From positions 3,299-67,298 of the forward strand of contig JAKFFF010000018.1 of the NCBI GenBank assembly GCA_036677145.1: a stretch of DNA of 64,000 bases, written 5' to 3'. The translations under genes were made by a program, and so were the position numbers. The DNA comes from CADEED01 sp036677145 (GTDB taxonomy: Bacteria; Pseudomonadota; Gammaproteobacteria; Steroidobacterales; Steroidobacteraceae). Shown here one piece after another: positions 41,326-50,336 of this stretch (positions are counted from its first letter, which is position 1; every line of letters starts with the position of its first letter). The notes under the pieces were generated by a model. The model searched no databases. It saw only the letters and a program-made list of their open reading frames with translations, and was not told where the DNA came from.

Positions 41326-43275
41326 ATGCGCCCAGTACGCTGCCGCGCCATGACACATACCCTCGCTGGCCGCCTGACCCTGGTCACCGCCTCGCTCGTT
41401 TTCTCCGCCACCACCGCTTCCGCCCAAACCCCGCCGCGCGTAACGCCGATGACCCCCGACGTCATCGACAAGTACGAACAGACACTGCCCTCGGCGGACT
41501 TCATCCGCCGCGATGCGATGGTTCCGATGCGGGATGGCACGAAGCTCTACACCGTCACGGTGATGAAGAAGGGGACCGCGAACGGACCGATCCTGCTCTC
41601 CCGCACGCCTTACAACGCGACCCGCGCGACACATCGCGTCGCGAGTCAGCGGATCGTCGACATCCTCGAGATCATGGACGCGGAGTTCGTCGAAGACGGC
41701 TACATCCGCGTTTACCAGGACATTCGCGGCCTGCATCGCTCGGAAGGCGAGTGGATATTGAACCGGCCGCTGGTGGGCCCGCTCAACGACACGGGCATCG
41801 ACGAATCGACCGATGCGTACGACACCATCGACTGGCTGGTCAAGAACACGCCGGAGTCGAACGGCAAGGTCGGCGTCATCGGCTCCAGTTACCTCGGCTT
41901 CACGACGCTGATGGCGCAGATCAATCCGCATCCGGCGCTGAAGGCGACGGTGCCGCAGAGTCCGATGGTCGACGGCTGGATGGGCGACGACTGGTTCCAC
42001 AACGGCGCGTTCCGGGTGAGCGCGCTCGGATTTCCGGTGGGGCAGGGGACTAACAAGGCGCGCGGCGGCGGCGAATTCGCGCTGGGCGGGGGTGATGACT
42101 ACACGCGTTACCTGGAAGCCGGATCCGCCGGGGATTTCGCGAAGATGCTGGGGATCGACCAGTATCCCGGCGTCCGCAAGTTTCTCGAGAACCCGGCCTA
42201 CACGGAGTTCTGGTCGCTGCAGGCCGTCGACAAATGGCTCGCGGCGCATCCGCTCACGGTGCCGACGCTGCTCGAAGTCGGCCAGTGGGACCAGGAAGAC
42301 AGCTACGGCGCGCCGGCGGTCTACCGTGCGCTCGAGCCGAAAGACAAGAACAACGACCTGGTGTCGCTGCACATCGGGCCGTGGCGCCACTCGGGGGCCA
42401 ACCACTACGGTTACGATCTCGGCGACCTGACTTTCACCGGCGACACGGCGCGCGATTGGCGCGTGAAATACGTGAAGCCGTTCTTCGATCATTGGCTGAA
42501 GGGCGGCCCGGATCCGAAGACGCCGCCCGTGCTCACGTATGCGACCGGCGCGAACCAGTGGAACATCTCGCAGCGCTGGCCGGTGGGTGTCCCCAAGCCT
42601 ATCTACCTGGCGGCCGGTGGCGCCGCCACCTTCGAGCGCCCCAAGGCGGCCGGGCGCGAGGAATACGTCAGCGATCCGGCCAAGCCGGTGCCGTTCATTC
42701 CCCGCCCGATCGACATGAACGACGCGACGCAGTGGAAGCCCTGGCTGGTGCGCGATCAGCGCTTCGTATCGGAACGCCCGGACGTGGCGAGCTGGAGGAG
42801 CGCGCCGCTCGACACCGCCGTCCACATCATGGGCGCACCCGAGGTCGAGTTGTTCGCCTCGACCACCGGCACCGACAGCGACTGGGTCGTGAAGCTGATC
42901 GACGTCTATCCGAATGATGTGCCGGAGCCGGCCAATCAGGGCGCCAAGCCCTCGATGGCGGGTTTCGAGCTGCCGGTGGGTATCGAGATCTTCCGCGGAC
43001 GGTACGTGAAGAGTTTCGCCGTGCCGGCGCCGCTCAAGCCTAATAAAGTGGAACGGTATCGCTGGAAACTGCCCGACGTCGACCACGTGTTCCTGCCGGG
43101 TCACCGGATCATGGTGCAGGTCCAGTCGACGTTGTTCCCGATATACGATCGAAATCCGCAGACCTACGTCGAGAACATCATGTTCGCCAAGCCGGGTGAC
43201 TACAAGAAAGCGACGCAAAGCGTCTGGTACGGCGGCGCCAACGCGAGCGCCGTCATACTGCCGGTCGCGCCATGA
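41326..43275 (+). CDS. CocE/NonD-type S15 hydrolase, secreted
   Basis: A 649-residue hydrolase of the X-Pro dipeptidyl-peptidase S15 family. Signal peptide ends at T-T-A-S-A-Q. M-R-D-G-T-K-L-Y-T-V is the family entry motif, I-G-S-S-Y-L-G-F is the nucleophile elbow, and the C-terminal jelly-roll domain (about 420-649) is the CocE/NonD type. Its length is typical. Two starts are possible, ATG 41326 or ATG 41350, neither with a clear ribosome site. It is the second S15 hydrolase in the window but is only moderately similar to the one at the left edge. Its stop overlaps the next gene as ATGA, and the partner is an isomerase-like protein. Confidence 0.9.
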   Translation: MRPVRCRAMTHTLAGRLTLVTASLVFSATTASAQTPPRVTPMTPDVIDKYEQTLPSADFIRRDAMVPMRDGTKLYTVTVMKKGTANGPILLSRTPYNATRATHRVASQRIVDILEIMDAEFVEDGYIRVYQDIRGLHRSEGEWILNRPLVGPLNDTGIDESTDAYDTIDWLVKNTPESNGKVGVIGSSYLGFTTLMAQINPHPALKATVPQSPMVDGWMGDDWFHNGAFRVSALGFPVGQGTNKARGGGEFALGGGDDYTRYLEAGSAGDFAKMLGIDQYPGVRKFLENPAYTEFWSLQAVDKWLAAHPLTVPTLLEVGQWDQEDSYGAPAVYRALEPKDKNNDLVSLHIGPWRHSGANHYGYDLGDLTFTGDTARDWRVKYVKPFFDHWLKGGPDPKTPPVLTYATGANQWNISQRWPVGVPKPIYLAAGGAATFERPKAAGREEYVSDPAKPVPFIPRPIDMNDATQWKPWLVRDQRFVSERPDVASWRSAPLDTAVHIMGAPEVELFASTTGTDSDWVVKLIDVYPNDVPEPANQGAKPSMAGFELPVGIEIFRGRYVKSFAVPAPLKPNKVERYRWKLPDVDHVFLPGHRIMVQVQSTLFPIYDRNPQTYVENIMFAKPGDYKKATQSVWYGGANASAVILPVAP

Positions 43276-44162
43276 AGCAGTGCACGTTCGATCGCCGCGG
43301 GTTCATGCAATCCGCGGTTTCGGCCGCAATCGCGTTCGGCGCGGGTGCGGCGAGTGCCGCGGCGCAGCCGCGCTTCCGGATGGGACTGCAGCTCTACACG
43401 ATTCGCGATCCCATGGCGCAGGATGCCGTTGGCACGCTCAATCAGGTGGCCGCGCTGGGTTATCGCAATCTCGAAACCTACGGCTTCGAGCCGGACAGCT
43501 TGAAGTACTACGGCATGCCGGCGGCGCGGTTTCGCAAGGTCCTGGACGACCTGTCACTAACTACCACGACCGGGCACTACGACCTGCATGCCTACCTGGC
43601 GAAACCCGCCGAGGCAATGACGGCCTACGTCGACCGCTGCATCCTGGGCGCGCAGGCGCTGAATCAGAAATACATCACCTGGGCCTGGCTCGATCCGCAG
43701 TCGCGCAGTCTCGAATCCTTCCAACGGGTCGCGGAACGCCTGAACCTGATCGGCGCGCAGGCGGCGAAGGCGGGGCTCGAGGTGGCGTATCACAATCACG
43801 ATTTCGAGTTCATCCCGCACTCGGGAAAGATCGGCTACGACATCCTCCTGCGCGAGACCGACCCCAAGCTCGTCAAGATGCAGCTGGACCTCTTCTGGGT
43901 CGCGCATTCGTCGGCGCGATCGCCGCGTGAATTGTTCGAACTGCAGCCCGGACGCTTCGTGATGTGGCACATCAAGGACATGGATAAAGCCCGGCGTTAC
44001 ACCGAGCTCGGCCACGGCTCGATCGACTTCGCGAGCATCATGCGGGACGCGAAACTCGCGGGGCTCGAGGAATACTTCGTCGAGCAGGGCGACAACTTCG
44101 CCGCCGGCCCGATGCAGAGCATCGAAACCAGCGCGCGTTACGTGAAAAAGTATCTCGAGTAG
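43272..44162 (+). CDS. Exported sugar isomerase/epimerase-like TIM-barrel protein
   Basis: A 296-residue AP-endonuclease-2/xylose-isomerase-like TIM-barrel protein. The N-terminus D-R-R-G-F-M-Q-S then a hydrophobic stretch and A-S-A-A-A-Q is a Tat-type signal (RRxFMxx), so the folded, probably metal-loaded protein is sent to the periplasm. Barrel motifs include M-G-L-Q-L-Y-T-I-R-D, Y-H-N-H-D-F-E-F and W-H-I-K-D-M-D, typical of sugar phosphate isomerase/epimerase-type secreted proteins found with degradative genes. It is coupled to the S15 hydrolase by ATGA. Its natural substrate cannot be told; isomerising a sugar or inositol-like product is plausible. Confidence 0.88.
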   Translation: MKQCTFDRRGFMQSAVSAAIAFGAGAASAAAQPRFRMGLQLYTIRDPMAQDAVGTLNQVAALGYRNLETYGFEPDSLKYYGMPAARFRKVLDDLSLTTTTGHYDLHAYLAKPAEAMTAYVDRCILGAQALNQKYITWAWLDPQSRSLESFQRVAERLNLIGAQAAKAGLEVAYHNHDFEFIPHSGKIGYDILLRETDPKLVKMQLDLFWVAHSSARSPRELFELQPGRFVMWHIKDMDKARRYTELGHGSIDFASIMRDAKLAGLEEYFVEQGDNFAAGPMQSIETSARYVKKYLE

Positions 44163-44168
44163 CCGGGA

Positions 44169-44753
44169 CTACTTCATCCGCAGATCGAGGACGAACGGGA
44201 ACTGCGACGTACACGGTTTTCCGCCGCACACCGCGGGCTTGAACTTCGTCATCAGCAGCACCGAGCCCGCGAAACTCGTCATCTCCATCGCGTTGACACC
44301 GCGAACGCCGCCCATGTCTTCGATTTGAAGCGGCTTTCCGTCGGGGCCGACGGTCACGACGAGATTCAATTTCCCGCGTGCGCGCACGATTTCCTGGCCC
44401 TTCCGGATGGCATTGAACACGGGCTTCATGCCATCGGCCGGGAATGGCGGCTCATCGCCTTCGGGCATCGCCACATACAAGGCGTGAAATGCGGCCTTTT
44501 CTTCGGGCGCGAACTCCGCGTAAGTCTTGTTGAGCGGAATCGAGGAGTTCCATTCCAGGTCGCGATGAATGATGGTGCCGGTTTTCGAGCTCGCCTCGCC
44601 CATCAGACGCACCGACCCCTGGCTGGGCATGGGCCCCGGACCATTCGGATTGATGCCGACCGGGTTCGTGGGCGAAAAGCCGACCTGCGCCATCGCGCCG
44701 GCAGTGGCGCACGTGAGGACGATAGCCGCCAAACCTTTTTTGAATGTTTTCAT
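44169..44753 (-). CDS. Secreted TonB-C-terminal-like protein A
   Basis: A 194-residue secreted protein with signal peptide to about residue 22 (AGAMAQ) and AGGAG ribosome site. The C-terminal half (L-N-L-V-V-T-V-G-P-D-G-K-P and F-K-P-A-V-C-G-G-K-P-C) resembles the TonB C-terminal domain, with a conserved C-x-G-x-P-C pair that could form a disulfide. It lacks the usual N-terminal membrane anchor and proline-rich spacer of TonB, so it would float in the periplasm. It is 20 bp downstream of a paralogue, and a third paralogue lies past the MBL gene. Confidence 0.8.
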   Translation of the reverse strand: MKTFKKGLAAIVLTCATAGAMAQVGFSPTNPVGINPNGPGPMPSQGSVRLMGEASSKTGTIIHRDLEWNSSIPLNKTYAEFAPEEKAAFHALYVAMPEGDEPPFPADGMKPVFNAIRKGQEIVRARGKLNLVVTVGPDGKPLQIEDMGGVRGVNAMEMTSFAGSVLLMTKFKPAVCGGKPCTSQFPFVLDLRMK

Positions 44754-44773
44754 GGCCTGACTCCTGCGATGAA

Positions 44774-45316
44774 TCAATTCAGTTTTATCCGGAACGGGAA
44801 CTGCATGACGCAAGGTTGTCCCGAACAAACGCCGGGCTTGAACTTCGCCATCATGAATACCGATTGTGCGTACTGCGTCATCTCATGCGCGTTGACGCCC
44901 TTCACACCACCAAAGTCTTCCACCCTGATTGCGTCGCCGTTCGTGTTGACGGTTACGGCGAGATTCAGCTCGCCGCGCGCCTGAAGCTGACTTTGCCCTT
45001 TCTTGAGGGATTTGAACAAGGGCTTGATGCCATCGACCGGGAAGGGCGGCTCATCGTCCTCGGGAAGCGATGCGTACAACGCGCGAAATTCGGCCTTTTC
45101 CTCTGGCGTGAATTGAGAGTAAGTCTTGTCGAGAGGGATCTTCGACTTCCACTTGAGCTCCCGCTTGAGAAGAGTGCCGGTCTCGGAGGTCGCCGAGCTC
45201 GTCATCCGGGTGGGGCCGTCGGGTACGCCATGCGGAGTTTTGGCCAGCTGCGCATGGGAGGTGTTGAGGGCGAAGGCGAAGGCCACAGCCAGCGCACAAC
45301 ACTTGTTGGAGTTCAT
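44774..45316 (-). CDS. Secreted TonB-C-terminal-like protein B
   Basis: A 180-residue paralogue of protein A, with signal peptide to about residue 23 (LNTSHAQ), the same middle segment K-S-K-I-P-L-D-K-T-Y-S-Q-F-T-P-E-E-K and C-x-G-x-P-C near the C-terminus. Start 45316 gives a good signal peptide; the open frame continues upstream but would run under the divergent MBL start. It forms a two-gene minus-strand unit with protein A. Copies this similar suggest recent local duplication. Confidence 0.8.
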   Translation of the reverse strand: MNSNKCCALAVAFAFALNTSHAQLAKTPHGVPDGPTRMTSSATSETGTLLKRELKWKSKIPLDKTYSQFTPEEKAEFRALYASLPEDDEPPFPVDGIKPLFKSLKKGQSQLQARGELNLAVTVNTNGDAIRVEDFGGVKGVNAHEMTQYAQSVFMMAKFKPGVCSGQPCVMQFPFRIKLN

Positions 45317-45367
45317 GCCAAACTTCAGCACGCCTGGGAGTGCCGGGTCAATGAAGGAGAAACCCCA

Positions 45368-46303
45368 ATGCTGCGTCCCCTGATCGTGGTCCTTGCCGTC
45401 GCGGTACTCGCCGCCTGCTCCAAGAAAGAGGATGCGGCTCAACCCGTTGCGACCCTGCCCCCGCCGCCGGCGGAGACTGCGCCCGTCAGCACTCAGGAGA
45501 ACGCTCATGCTTTCAAGATTGGCGGGCTCTCCGCCGTCGCGCTGCGTGATGGTTACCTCGAAGCTCCGAACGATCTCAAGATCTTCGGGCTGGGTCGCAC
45601 GATCGAAGAAGTGAACGCGCCGCTGACCGCCGCGGGATTGCCGACGGACAAACTATTGCTGAGCATCCAGCCGCTGCTGGTGAAGACCGCGGATCGGGTG
45701 CTGCTGTTCGACGTGGGACCGGCCGCGCTGTTCGGGCCGACCGGCGGCCACATTCAGGACGCGCTGGCCGAAGCGGGTGTGGATCCGGGCAGTGTCACGG
45801 ACATATTCATTTCGCATTCGCACGGTGACCACGTGGGCGGTCTGGTGAACCCGCAGGGCGCGCTCGCATTCCCGAACGCGACGGTTCACCTGGCGAAGGC
45901 CGAGTGGCAACACATGGCCGGGCAGGAGCAATACAAGGCGTTGAACGACGCCATCAAGCCGAAGGTCGACGCGTTCGCGCCGGGCGCCGAACTTGTGCCG
46001 GGCGTCGTGAAAGCGGTGGAGGTCAAGGGCCACACACCCGGTCACTCCGCTTACCTGATCAGCTCGGGCGCCGACTCACTCTTATATGTCGGTGACTCGA
46101 TGCATCACTACGTCCTCTCCGTGCAGAGGGCGGATTGGCCCATGAGCTTCGATGGCGATCAAACTACCGCCGCGAAGAGCCGCGCCGCGTTGATCAGCGA
46201 GTCGGCCGCGAACGGACAGCGCATCTACGCCGTGCATTTCCCGTATCCGGGAATCGGCAGGATCGAAAAACGCGCGGACGGGTTCGTTTGGGTCGCGGAA
46301 TGA
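45368..46303 (+). CDS. Metallo-beta-lactamase-fold lipoprotein
   Basis: A 311-residue lipoprotein with lipobox V-L-A-A-C (Cys17) and a Lys/Glu/Ala/Pro spacer. The MBL fold follows, with S-H-S-H-G-D-H-V-G-G as the zinc-binding HxHxDH, G-H-T-P-G-H-S as the next His site, and V-G-D-S-M-H-H as the bridging Asp motif. The group is similar to the class of periplasmic lactonase/MBL-fold hydrolases rather than true beta-lactamases. GGAG precedes ATG 45368. It lies between two convergently placed TonB-like paralogue sets, and its start is divergent from protein B by 51 bp. Confidence 0.92.
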   Translation: MLRPLIVVLAVAVLAACSKKEDAAQPVATLPPPPAETAPVSTQENAHAFKIGGLSAVALRDGYLEAPNDLKIFGLGRTIEEVNAPLTAAGLPTDKLLLSIQPLLVKTADRVLLFDVGPAALFGPTGGHIQDALAEAGVDPGSVTDIFISHSHGDHVGGLVNPQGALAFPNATVHLAKAEWQHMAGQEQYKALNDAIKPKVDAFAPGAELVPGVVKAVEVKGHTPGHSAYLISSGADSLLYVGDSMHHYVLSVQRADWPMSFDGDQTTAAKSRAALISESAANGQRIYAVHFPYPGIGRIEKRADGFVWVAE

Positions 46304-46310
46304 TTTCCGC

Positions 46311-46829
46311 TTAGCCGCTTTTCAGCTTCTGGGTGAAACGGAACTCCATCGTGCATGGAGTTCCGTTACATACGGCGGGTTTGTACTTGGTCGACAGCAG
46401 CGCCTTCTGCGTCACTTCGGTCATGTGAGCGTCGTCGACGCTGCCGAAGTCTTCGACCTTGATCGCCCTGCCATCCGGCCCGACGGTCACGGCCATGTTG
46501 AGTTCGCCATGAGCTTTGTATGTGGCCTGCGCGTCCCTGACGGCGACGAAAATCGGCTTGATGCCTTCTTCGGGAAACGGCGGCTCGTCGCCGGGCGCGA
46601 GCGATCCGTACATCGCGTGCAGATGAGCTTTCTGGCCCGCCGAGAGCTGTCCGTACGTCTTGTTCAGGGGAATCTTCGAGTTCCACCGCAGGCCGCCGGC
46701 CTGTTTGAGTATCGTGCCTGTGGACTGCGTTGCCGCCGTGAACGCCGGGTCGCGCGCTGACTGCGCCGAGGCGTGAGTGAAGACGAATGCGGCGGCCGCC
46801 AAGATCAGGAAATTCCCATGGTTTTTCAT
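46311..46829 (-). CDS. Secreted TonB-C-terminal-like protein C
   Basis: A 172-residue paralogue of proteins A and B with signal peptide to about residue 22 (THASAQ). It has N-S-K-I-P-L-N-K-T-Y, a charged middle, L-N-M-A-V-T-V-G-P-D-G-R, and C-x-G-x-P-C near the end. It is convergent with the MBL gene (7 bp between stops). The three-copy arrangement around an MBL-fold gene is unusual, and the family's role is not known to me. Confidence 0.78.
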   Translation of the reverse strand: MKNHGNFLILAAAAFVFTHASAQSARDPAFTAATQSTGTILKQAGGLRWNSKIPLNKTYGQLSAGQKAHLHAMYGSLAPGDEPPFPEEGIKPIFVAVRDAQATYKAHGELNMAVTVGPDGRAIKVEDFGSVDDAHMTEVTQKALLSTKYKPAVCNGTPCTMEFRFTQKLKSG

Positions 46830-46944
46830 CTGGAAACTTCAACATGCCCGGACTCGAGGGTAAATCCGGGTTTGGAGGATCGGAGCAGCGCGTCGCGAAT
46901 ATTCCTGCCGTTCAGCCGCCCTTCAGCTTCCGTGCGGTGCTCTG

Positions 46945-48813
46945 TTAGGCCCAGGTGCGCAGGCCGATCACGCCGTGGGCCGCGAGATGCCCCGCGATGA
47001 GCAGGTGAACCAGGACAAAAACAGTAGCGAACCAATAGGGCAGGTTCTTGTGTTCCCTGGCTTTTGGCGTGAAGAGCTGGAAGGCGCCGAAAATCGCCAT
47101 GACGGGATATGTCACCGACAGCAGGAAGATGGCCAGCGAGAGGAATGAAATCGCGCCCGCCTGATTCAGGAACACGCCAGTCAGCGCGAACGCGAACTGG
47201 AACGTCAAGAGGATTGCCGATGCGATCAACGGAGTGATCCGCAACCACAGCCGGTCATCGTTCGTCCTGCGCTTCTTGCCGAACCGCCGGTAACACCACA
47301 CCAGAAACGCGACGAATCCGATCAGCGTCATCGCGATCATCAGGCCGGCGACGGCGAGGCGGGTGAATACCAGCCACCCGGGTATCCGCTTCGACAGGTC
47401 GCTGCCGGTCTGGAGCGCGGGGCCGTCGAGCGGATCCTGGACGATCGCGATGGCCGGCAGGCCGTGCCACGCATCGATCAACGCGGTGCCGCCGGCGGCG
47501 ACACGATCGCTGCTGATCCAGCTCGCGAACAGCGGCGAGCGATGCAGGAAGTTCTCGTCGTGTGAAATCTTCTGCACGGCCAGCAGCGACGTGATGTAGG
47601 CCGTCATCTTCTGGCGCGGATTGATCTGCGCGTAGTAGCCATCGATGTGCTTGAACGCGTCGGGCAGCCTGGTGATCGCCGGGTCCGGATTCCGGCTGTT
47701 CCGGAGTAGATAGCCGCGGATGAGATCGGAGATCTGTCCGAGCGCGGCGCCGTTGCCGCTGTTGATCATGAATACGTAACCCTCGCCGAGCTCATTCACA
47801 TACGCGAGCTCGGAGAGTCCACCGTTGACGCCGCCATTGTGGCCGTGAAACGCGAAGTTGAGCGCCTTGTAGCCGGAGGTGTAGTTGGCGAGGCCGTACC
47901 CGCCGGTCAGGCCGGCGGCGGCGCCGAGCGTGGTTTGTGGCACTTCCATGCGATCGATCGAGGCCGGAGAAACGAGCTGCCCCGCGGGCGCAGAGCCGCG
48001 CAACAACAGCAACTGCACGAGCTGGGCCATGTCCCGCGCCGAGGAGTTGATCGAGCCGGCCGGGCGGAATGCGAGCTGCCAGTATTCCTGCGGCTTGAAT
48101 CCCTGGTACAGAGTGGCGCCGCGGTCATCGTATAACGGGGTCTTGAAGTAGCTCGTCGACTTCATGCCGAGCGGCGCGAAGAAATTCTCCGCGACGTAAT
48201 CCTCGAACCTCTGTCCGGTGACTTTCTCGACGATGTATGCGGCAACCGCGGCGCCCGCGTTGCAGTACGCATGCCTTGTGCCCGGAACCCAGCGCGATGT
48301 ACGTGAATGCGGATGCAGGTCGAGACCTTCCTTTGTGGTCATCGACTCCGGGGCGGCGTACGCGTATTCCACCAGGTGGACGTCGTCCCAGCCGGTCGTG
48401 TGCTCGAGCAGATGCGCGATCCGCACGGGGTTCGTTTCTTCCCACGGGTTCTGGAACTGGACTTCGGGCGCACGATCGCGCACCCGGTCGTTCAATGAAA
48501 GCTTGCCTTCCTCCTGTAGCTTGAGGACGGCGAGCGCGGCGAACATCTTCGAGATCGAGCCGATCCGGAACAGCGTGTCTTCATTCGCCGGTTTTCCGGA
48601 CTGCAGGTCCGCCTTGCCGAGACCCGCTACCCAATACGGTCCATCGCGATTGACGAGTGCGATTCCGATGGCGGGAGTGGCGGTCTCCGCGAGGATCTTT
48701 TCGATCCGCTGCCGGAGTTGTTCGAGATTCTGCGGCGGCTGGTCCGAATCCGCGCCGCGAACGGCCGATGCGCCAGTCAGCAGGATCAGCATCAACACGA
48801 GGGCGTTCCGCAT
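46945..48813 (-). CDS. Serine beta-lactamase-like hydrolase with C-terminal membrane domain
   Basis: A 622-residue class-C beta-lactamase/penicillin-binding-protein-like hydrolase. Signal peptide to about residue 20; SxxK is S86-I-S-K89 in the G-S-I-S-K motif; Y-C-N supplies the YxN motif and H-G-H-N-G-G the third motif. A C-terminal part (about 460-622) holds several membrane segments (F-T-R-L-A-V-A-G-L-M-I-A-M-T and others), so the catalytic domain is probably held at the inner membrane facing the periplasm. It may act as an esterase, D-aminopeptidase or peptidoglycan enzyme. It is a single gene, divergent from the SDR. Confidence 0.9.
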   Translation of the reverse strand: MRNALVLMLILLTGASAVRGADSDQPPQNLEQLRQRIEKILAETATPAIGIALVNRDGPYWVAGLGKADLQSGKPANEDTLFRIGSISKMFAALAVLKLQEEGKLSLNDRVRDRAPEVQFQNPWEETNPVRIAHLLEHTTGWDDVHLVEYAYAAPESMTTKEGLDLHPHSRTSRWVPGTRHAYCNAGAAVAAYIVEKVTGQRFEDYVAENFFAPLGMKSTSYFKTPLYDDRGATLYQGFKPQEYWQLAFRPAGSINSSARDMAQLVQLLLLRGSAPAGQLVSPASIDRMEVPQTTLGAAAGLTGGYGLANYTSGYKALNFAFHGHNGGVNGGLSELAYVNELGEGYVFMINSGNGAALGQISDLIRGYLLRNSRNPDPAITRLPDAFKHIDGYYAQINPRQKMTAYITSLLAVQKISHDENFLHRSPLFASWISSDRVAAGGTALIDAWHGLPAIAIVQDPLDGPALQTGSDLSKRIPGWLVFTRLAVAGLMIAMTLIGFVAFLVWCYRRFGKKRRTNDDRLWLRITPLIASAILLTFQFAFALTGVFLNQAGAISFLSLAIFLLSVTYPVMAIFGAFQLFTPKAREHKNLPYWFATVFVLVHLLIAGHLAAHGVIGLRTWA

Positions 48814-48866
48814 GGCGTCAGGATATCAAGTGCTGTTAGCTTGGCGCAGGTAACAACGGAGAACAC

Positions 48867-49640
48867 ATGGAATCTTTCGCGGGAAAAGTCGCGTTGGTGA
48901 CCGGCGGCAGTTCCGGGCTCGGCGAGGCAACCGCCGTGAAATTCGCGCGGGAGGGAGCCAAGGTCGTCATCGCCGCGCGGCGGGCAGAACAAAGCCTGCA
49001 GGTCGTGCGGCGGATCGCGGATGCCGGCGGTGAAGCTCATTTCGTCCAGGCCGACGTCAGCCAGGCCGCGGACATCGAATACATGGTCAAGGCCACGCTC
49101 GAGAAGTTCGGCCGCCTCGATTGCGCCGTGAACAACGCGGGCATCGCGGGTCCGCGCAGGACGCCCATCGCCGACGTCACCGAGGCGCAATGGGACGAGG
49201 TCATGGATGTGAACCTGAAGGGTGTATGGCTGTGCATGAAGCAGCAGATACCGGCACTGCTCGCGAACGGCGGCGGGGCGATCGTCAACGTCGCGTCTAT
49301 CTACGGCTCCAAGCCCAGTGACGCCGGCCACGGGCCATACGCGACCAGCAAACATGGGGTCATTGGACTTACGCAGTCAGCCGCCGTCGACTATGGCCAG
49401 ATGTCCTTGCGCATCAACGCGATAGCGCCCGGATTCACGCGTTCCGAAATGGTGGACCCCGAACGGCCAGGCGCCGCGGAGATTTACCGGAAACTGGTTG
49501 ACCGCCATTCGGGCATGCGGCGGCTCGGAGAGGCGGCGGAGGTGGCGAATGCCATCGTCTGGTTGTGTTCGGACGAGGCGAGCTTCGTGAATGGCGCGGT
49601 ACTTTCCGTTGACGGCGGCGGCGCCACGCGGCTTTATTGA
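48867..49640 (+). CDS. Short-chain dehydrogenase/reductase
   Basis: A 257-residue classical SDR: T-G-G-S-S-G-L-G (12-19) binds the cofactor, N-N-A-G near residue 90, and Y-A-T-S-K is the catalytic YxxxK with a Ser in V-N-V-A-S upstream. It resembles 3-oxoacyl-ACP reductase and glucose-1-dehydrogenase-type enzymes but the substrate is not clear. The cofactor is NAD(P)H; the A-A-R-R-A-E segment after beta-2 may favour NADP. It begins 53 bp after the divergent serine hydrolase. A GST-like gene follows in 45 bp, so the two may be co-transcribed. Confidence 0.92.
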   Translation: MESFAGKVALVTGGSSGLGEATAVKFAREGAKVVIAARRAEQSLQVVRRIADAGGEAHFVQADVSQAADIEYMVKATLEKFGRLDCAVNNAGIAGPRRTPIADVTEAQWDEVMDVNLKGVWLCMKQQIPALLANGGGAIVNVASIYGSKPSDAGHGPYATSKHGVIGLTQSAAVDYGQMSLRINAIAPGFTRSEMVDPERPGAAEIYRKLVDRHSGMRRLGEAAEVANAIVWLCSDEASFVNGAVLSVDGGGATRLY

Positions 49641-49685
49641 TGGCCGCGAATCGTCGCGACAACCAGAACAAAGGAATCTGATCGC

Positions 49686-50336
49686 ATGTACCGGCTTCAT
49701 GGGTTCTCTCAATCCGGAAACGCATACAAGGTTGCCGTGCTGCTCCAGGCATTGCGCCAGCCGTGGGCCGCGGTGCCCTTGCCGTTCGCGGATTTTCTCG
49801 CTGGCGTGCCGCGCTCCGATGCGTTCCGGCAGAACCAGAATGTCATGGGCGAGATTCCGATTCTCGAAGCCGGGGATCGCAAGTTGACCCAGTCGGGCGT
49901 GATCCTGACTTACCTGGCCGAAAAACATGGCGCCTACGGCGGCAGGAACGAAGCGGAAAAGCTCGAGATCCTGCGCTGGGTGCTGTTCGACAATCACAAG
50001 TTCACCAGCTACATGGCGACGTTGCGGTTCATGAAATCCTTCATGCCGACCGAGCCCGATCCGGCGGTCATGAAGTTTCTGCGTGGCCGGGTCGACAATG
50101 CCTACGGCATCGCGGAACGGCACCTGGCGAACCGTGAATACGTCGTCGGGGATCAACCGACCATCGCGGACATGTCGATGTGCGGCTACCTGTACTACCC
50201 CGCCGAAGAGACCGGCTACGACATCGCCGCCCAGTATCCGGCGATGGCGAGGTGGCTCGAGCGCCTGAAGAAACTGCCGGGCTGGAAGCCGCCCTATGAA
50301 TTGCTGCCCGGCGTGCAAATCGCGCCGAAGTGGTAG
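49686..50336 (+). CDS. Glutathione S-transferase family protein
   Basis: A 216-residue protein with a thioredoxin-like N-terminal domain (M-Y-R-L-H-G-F-S-Q-S-G-N-A-Y-K), where Ser9/Ser11 are candidate glutathione-activating residues, and an all-alpha C-terminal domain (about 88-200) with I-A-D-M-S-M-C. T-Q-S-G-V-I-L is the glutathione-contact segment after cis-Pro in M-G-E-I-P-I-L. It could detoxify electrophiles or help ring cleavage. The gene lies between an SDR and a convergent YciI-like gene. Confidence 0.9.
   Translation: MYRLHGFSQSGNAYKVAVLLQALRQPWAAVPLPFADFLAGVPRSDAFRQNQNVMGEIPILEAGDRKLTQSGVILTYLAEKHGAYGGRNEAEKLEILRWVLFDNHKFTSYMATLRFMKSFMPTEPDPAVMKFLRGRVDNAYGIAERHLANREYVVGDQPTIADMSMCGYLYYPAEETGYDIAAQYPAMARWLERLKKLPGWKPPYELLPGVQIAPKW

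Noticed and set aside
41227..43218. Long open frame antisense to the S15 hydrolase
   Set aside because: Composition is Arg/His-rich and repetitive with no recognisable domain; it mirrors the S15 reading frame on the other strand.
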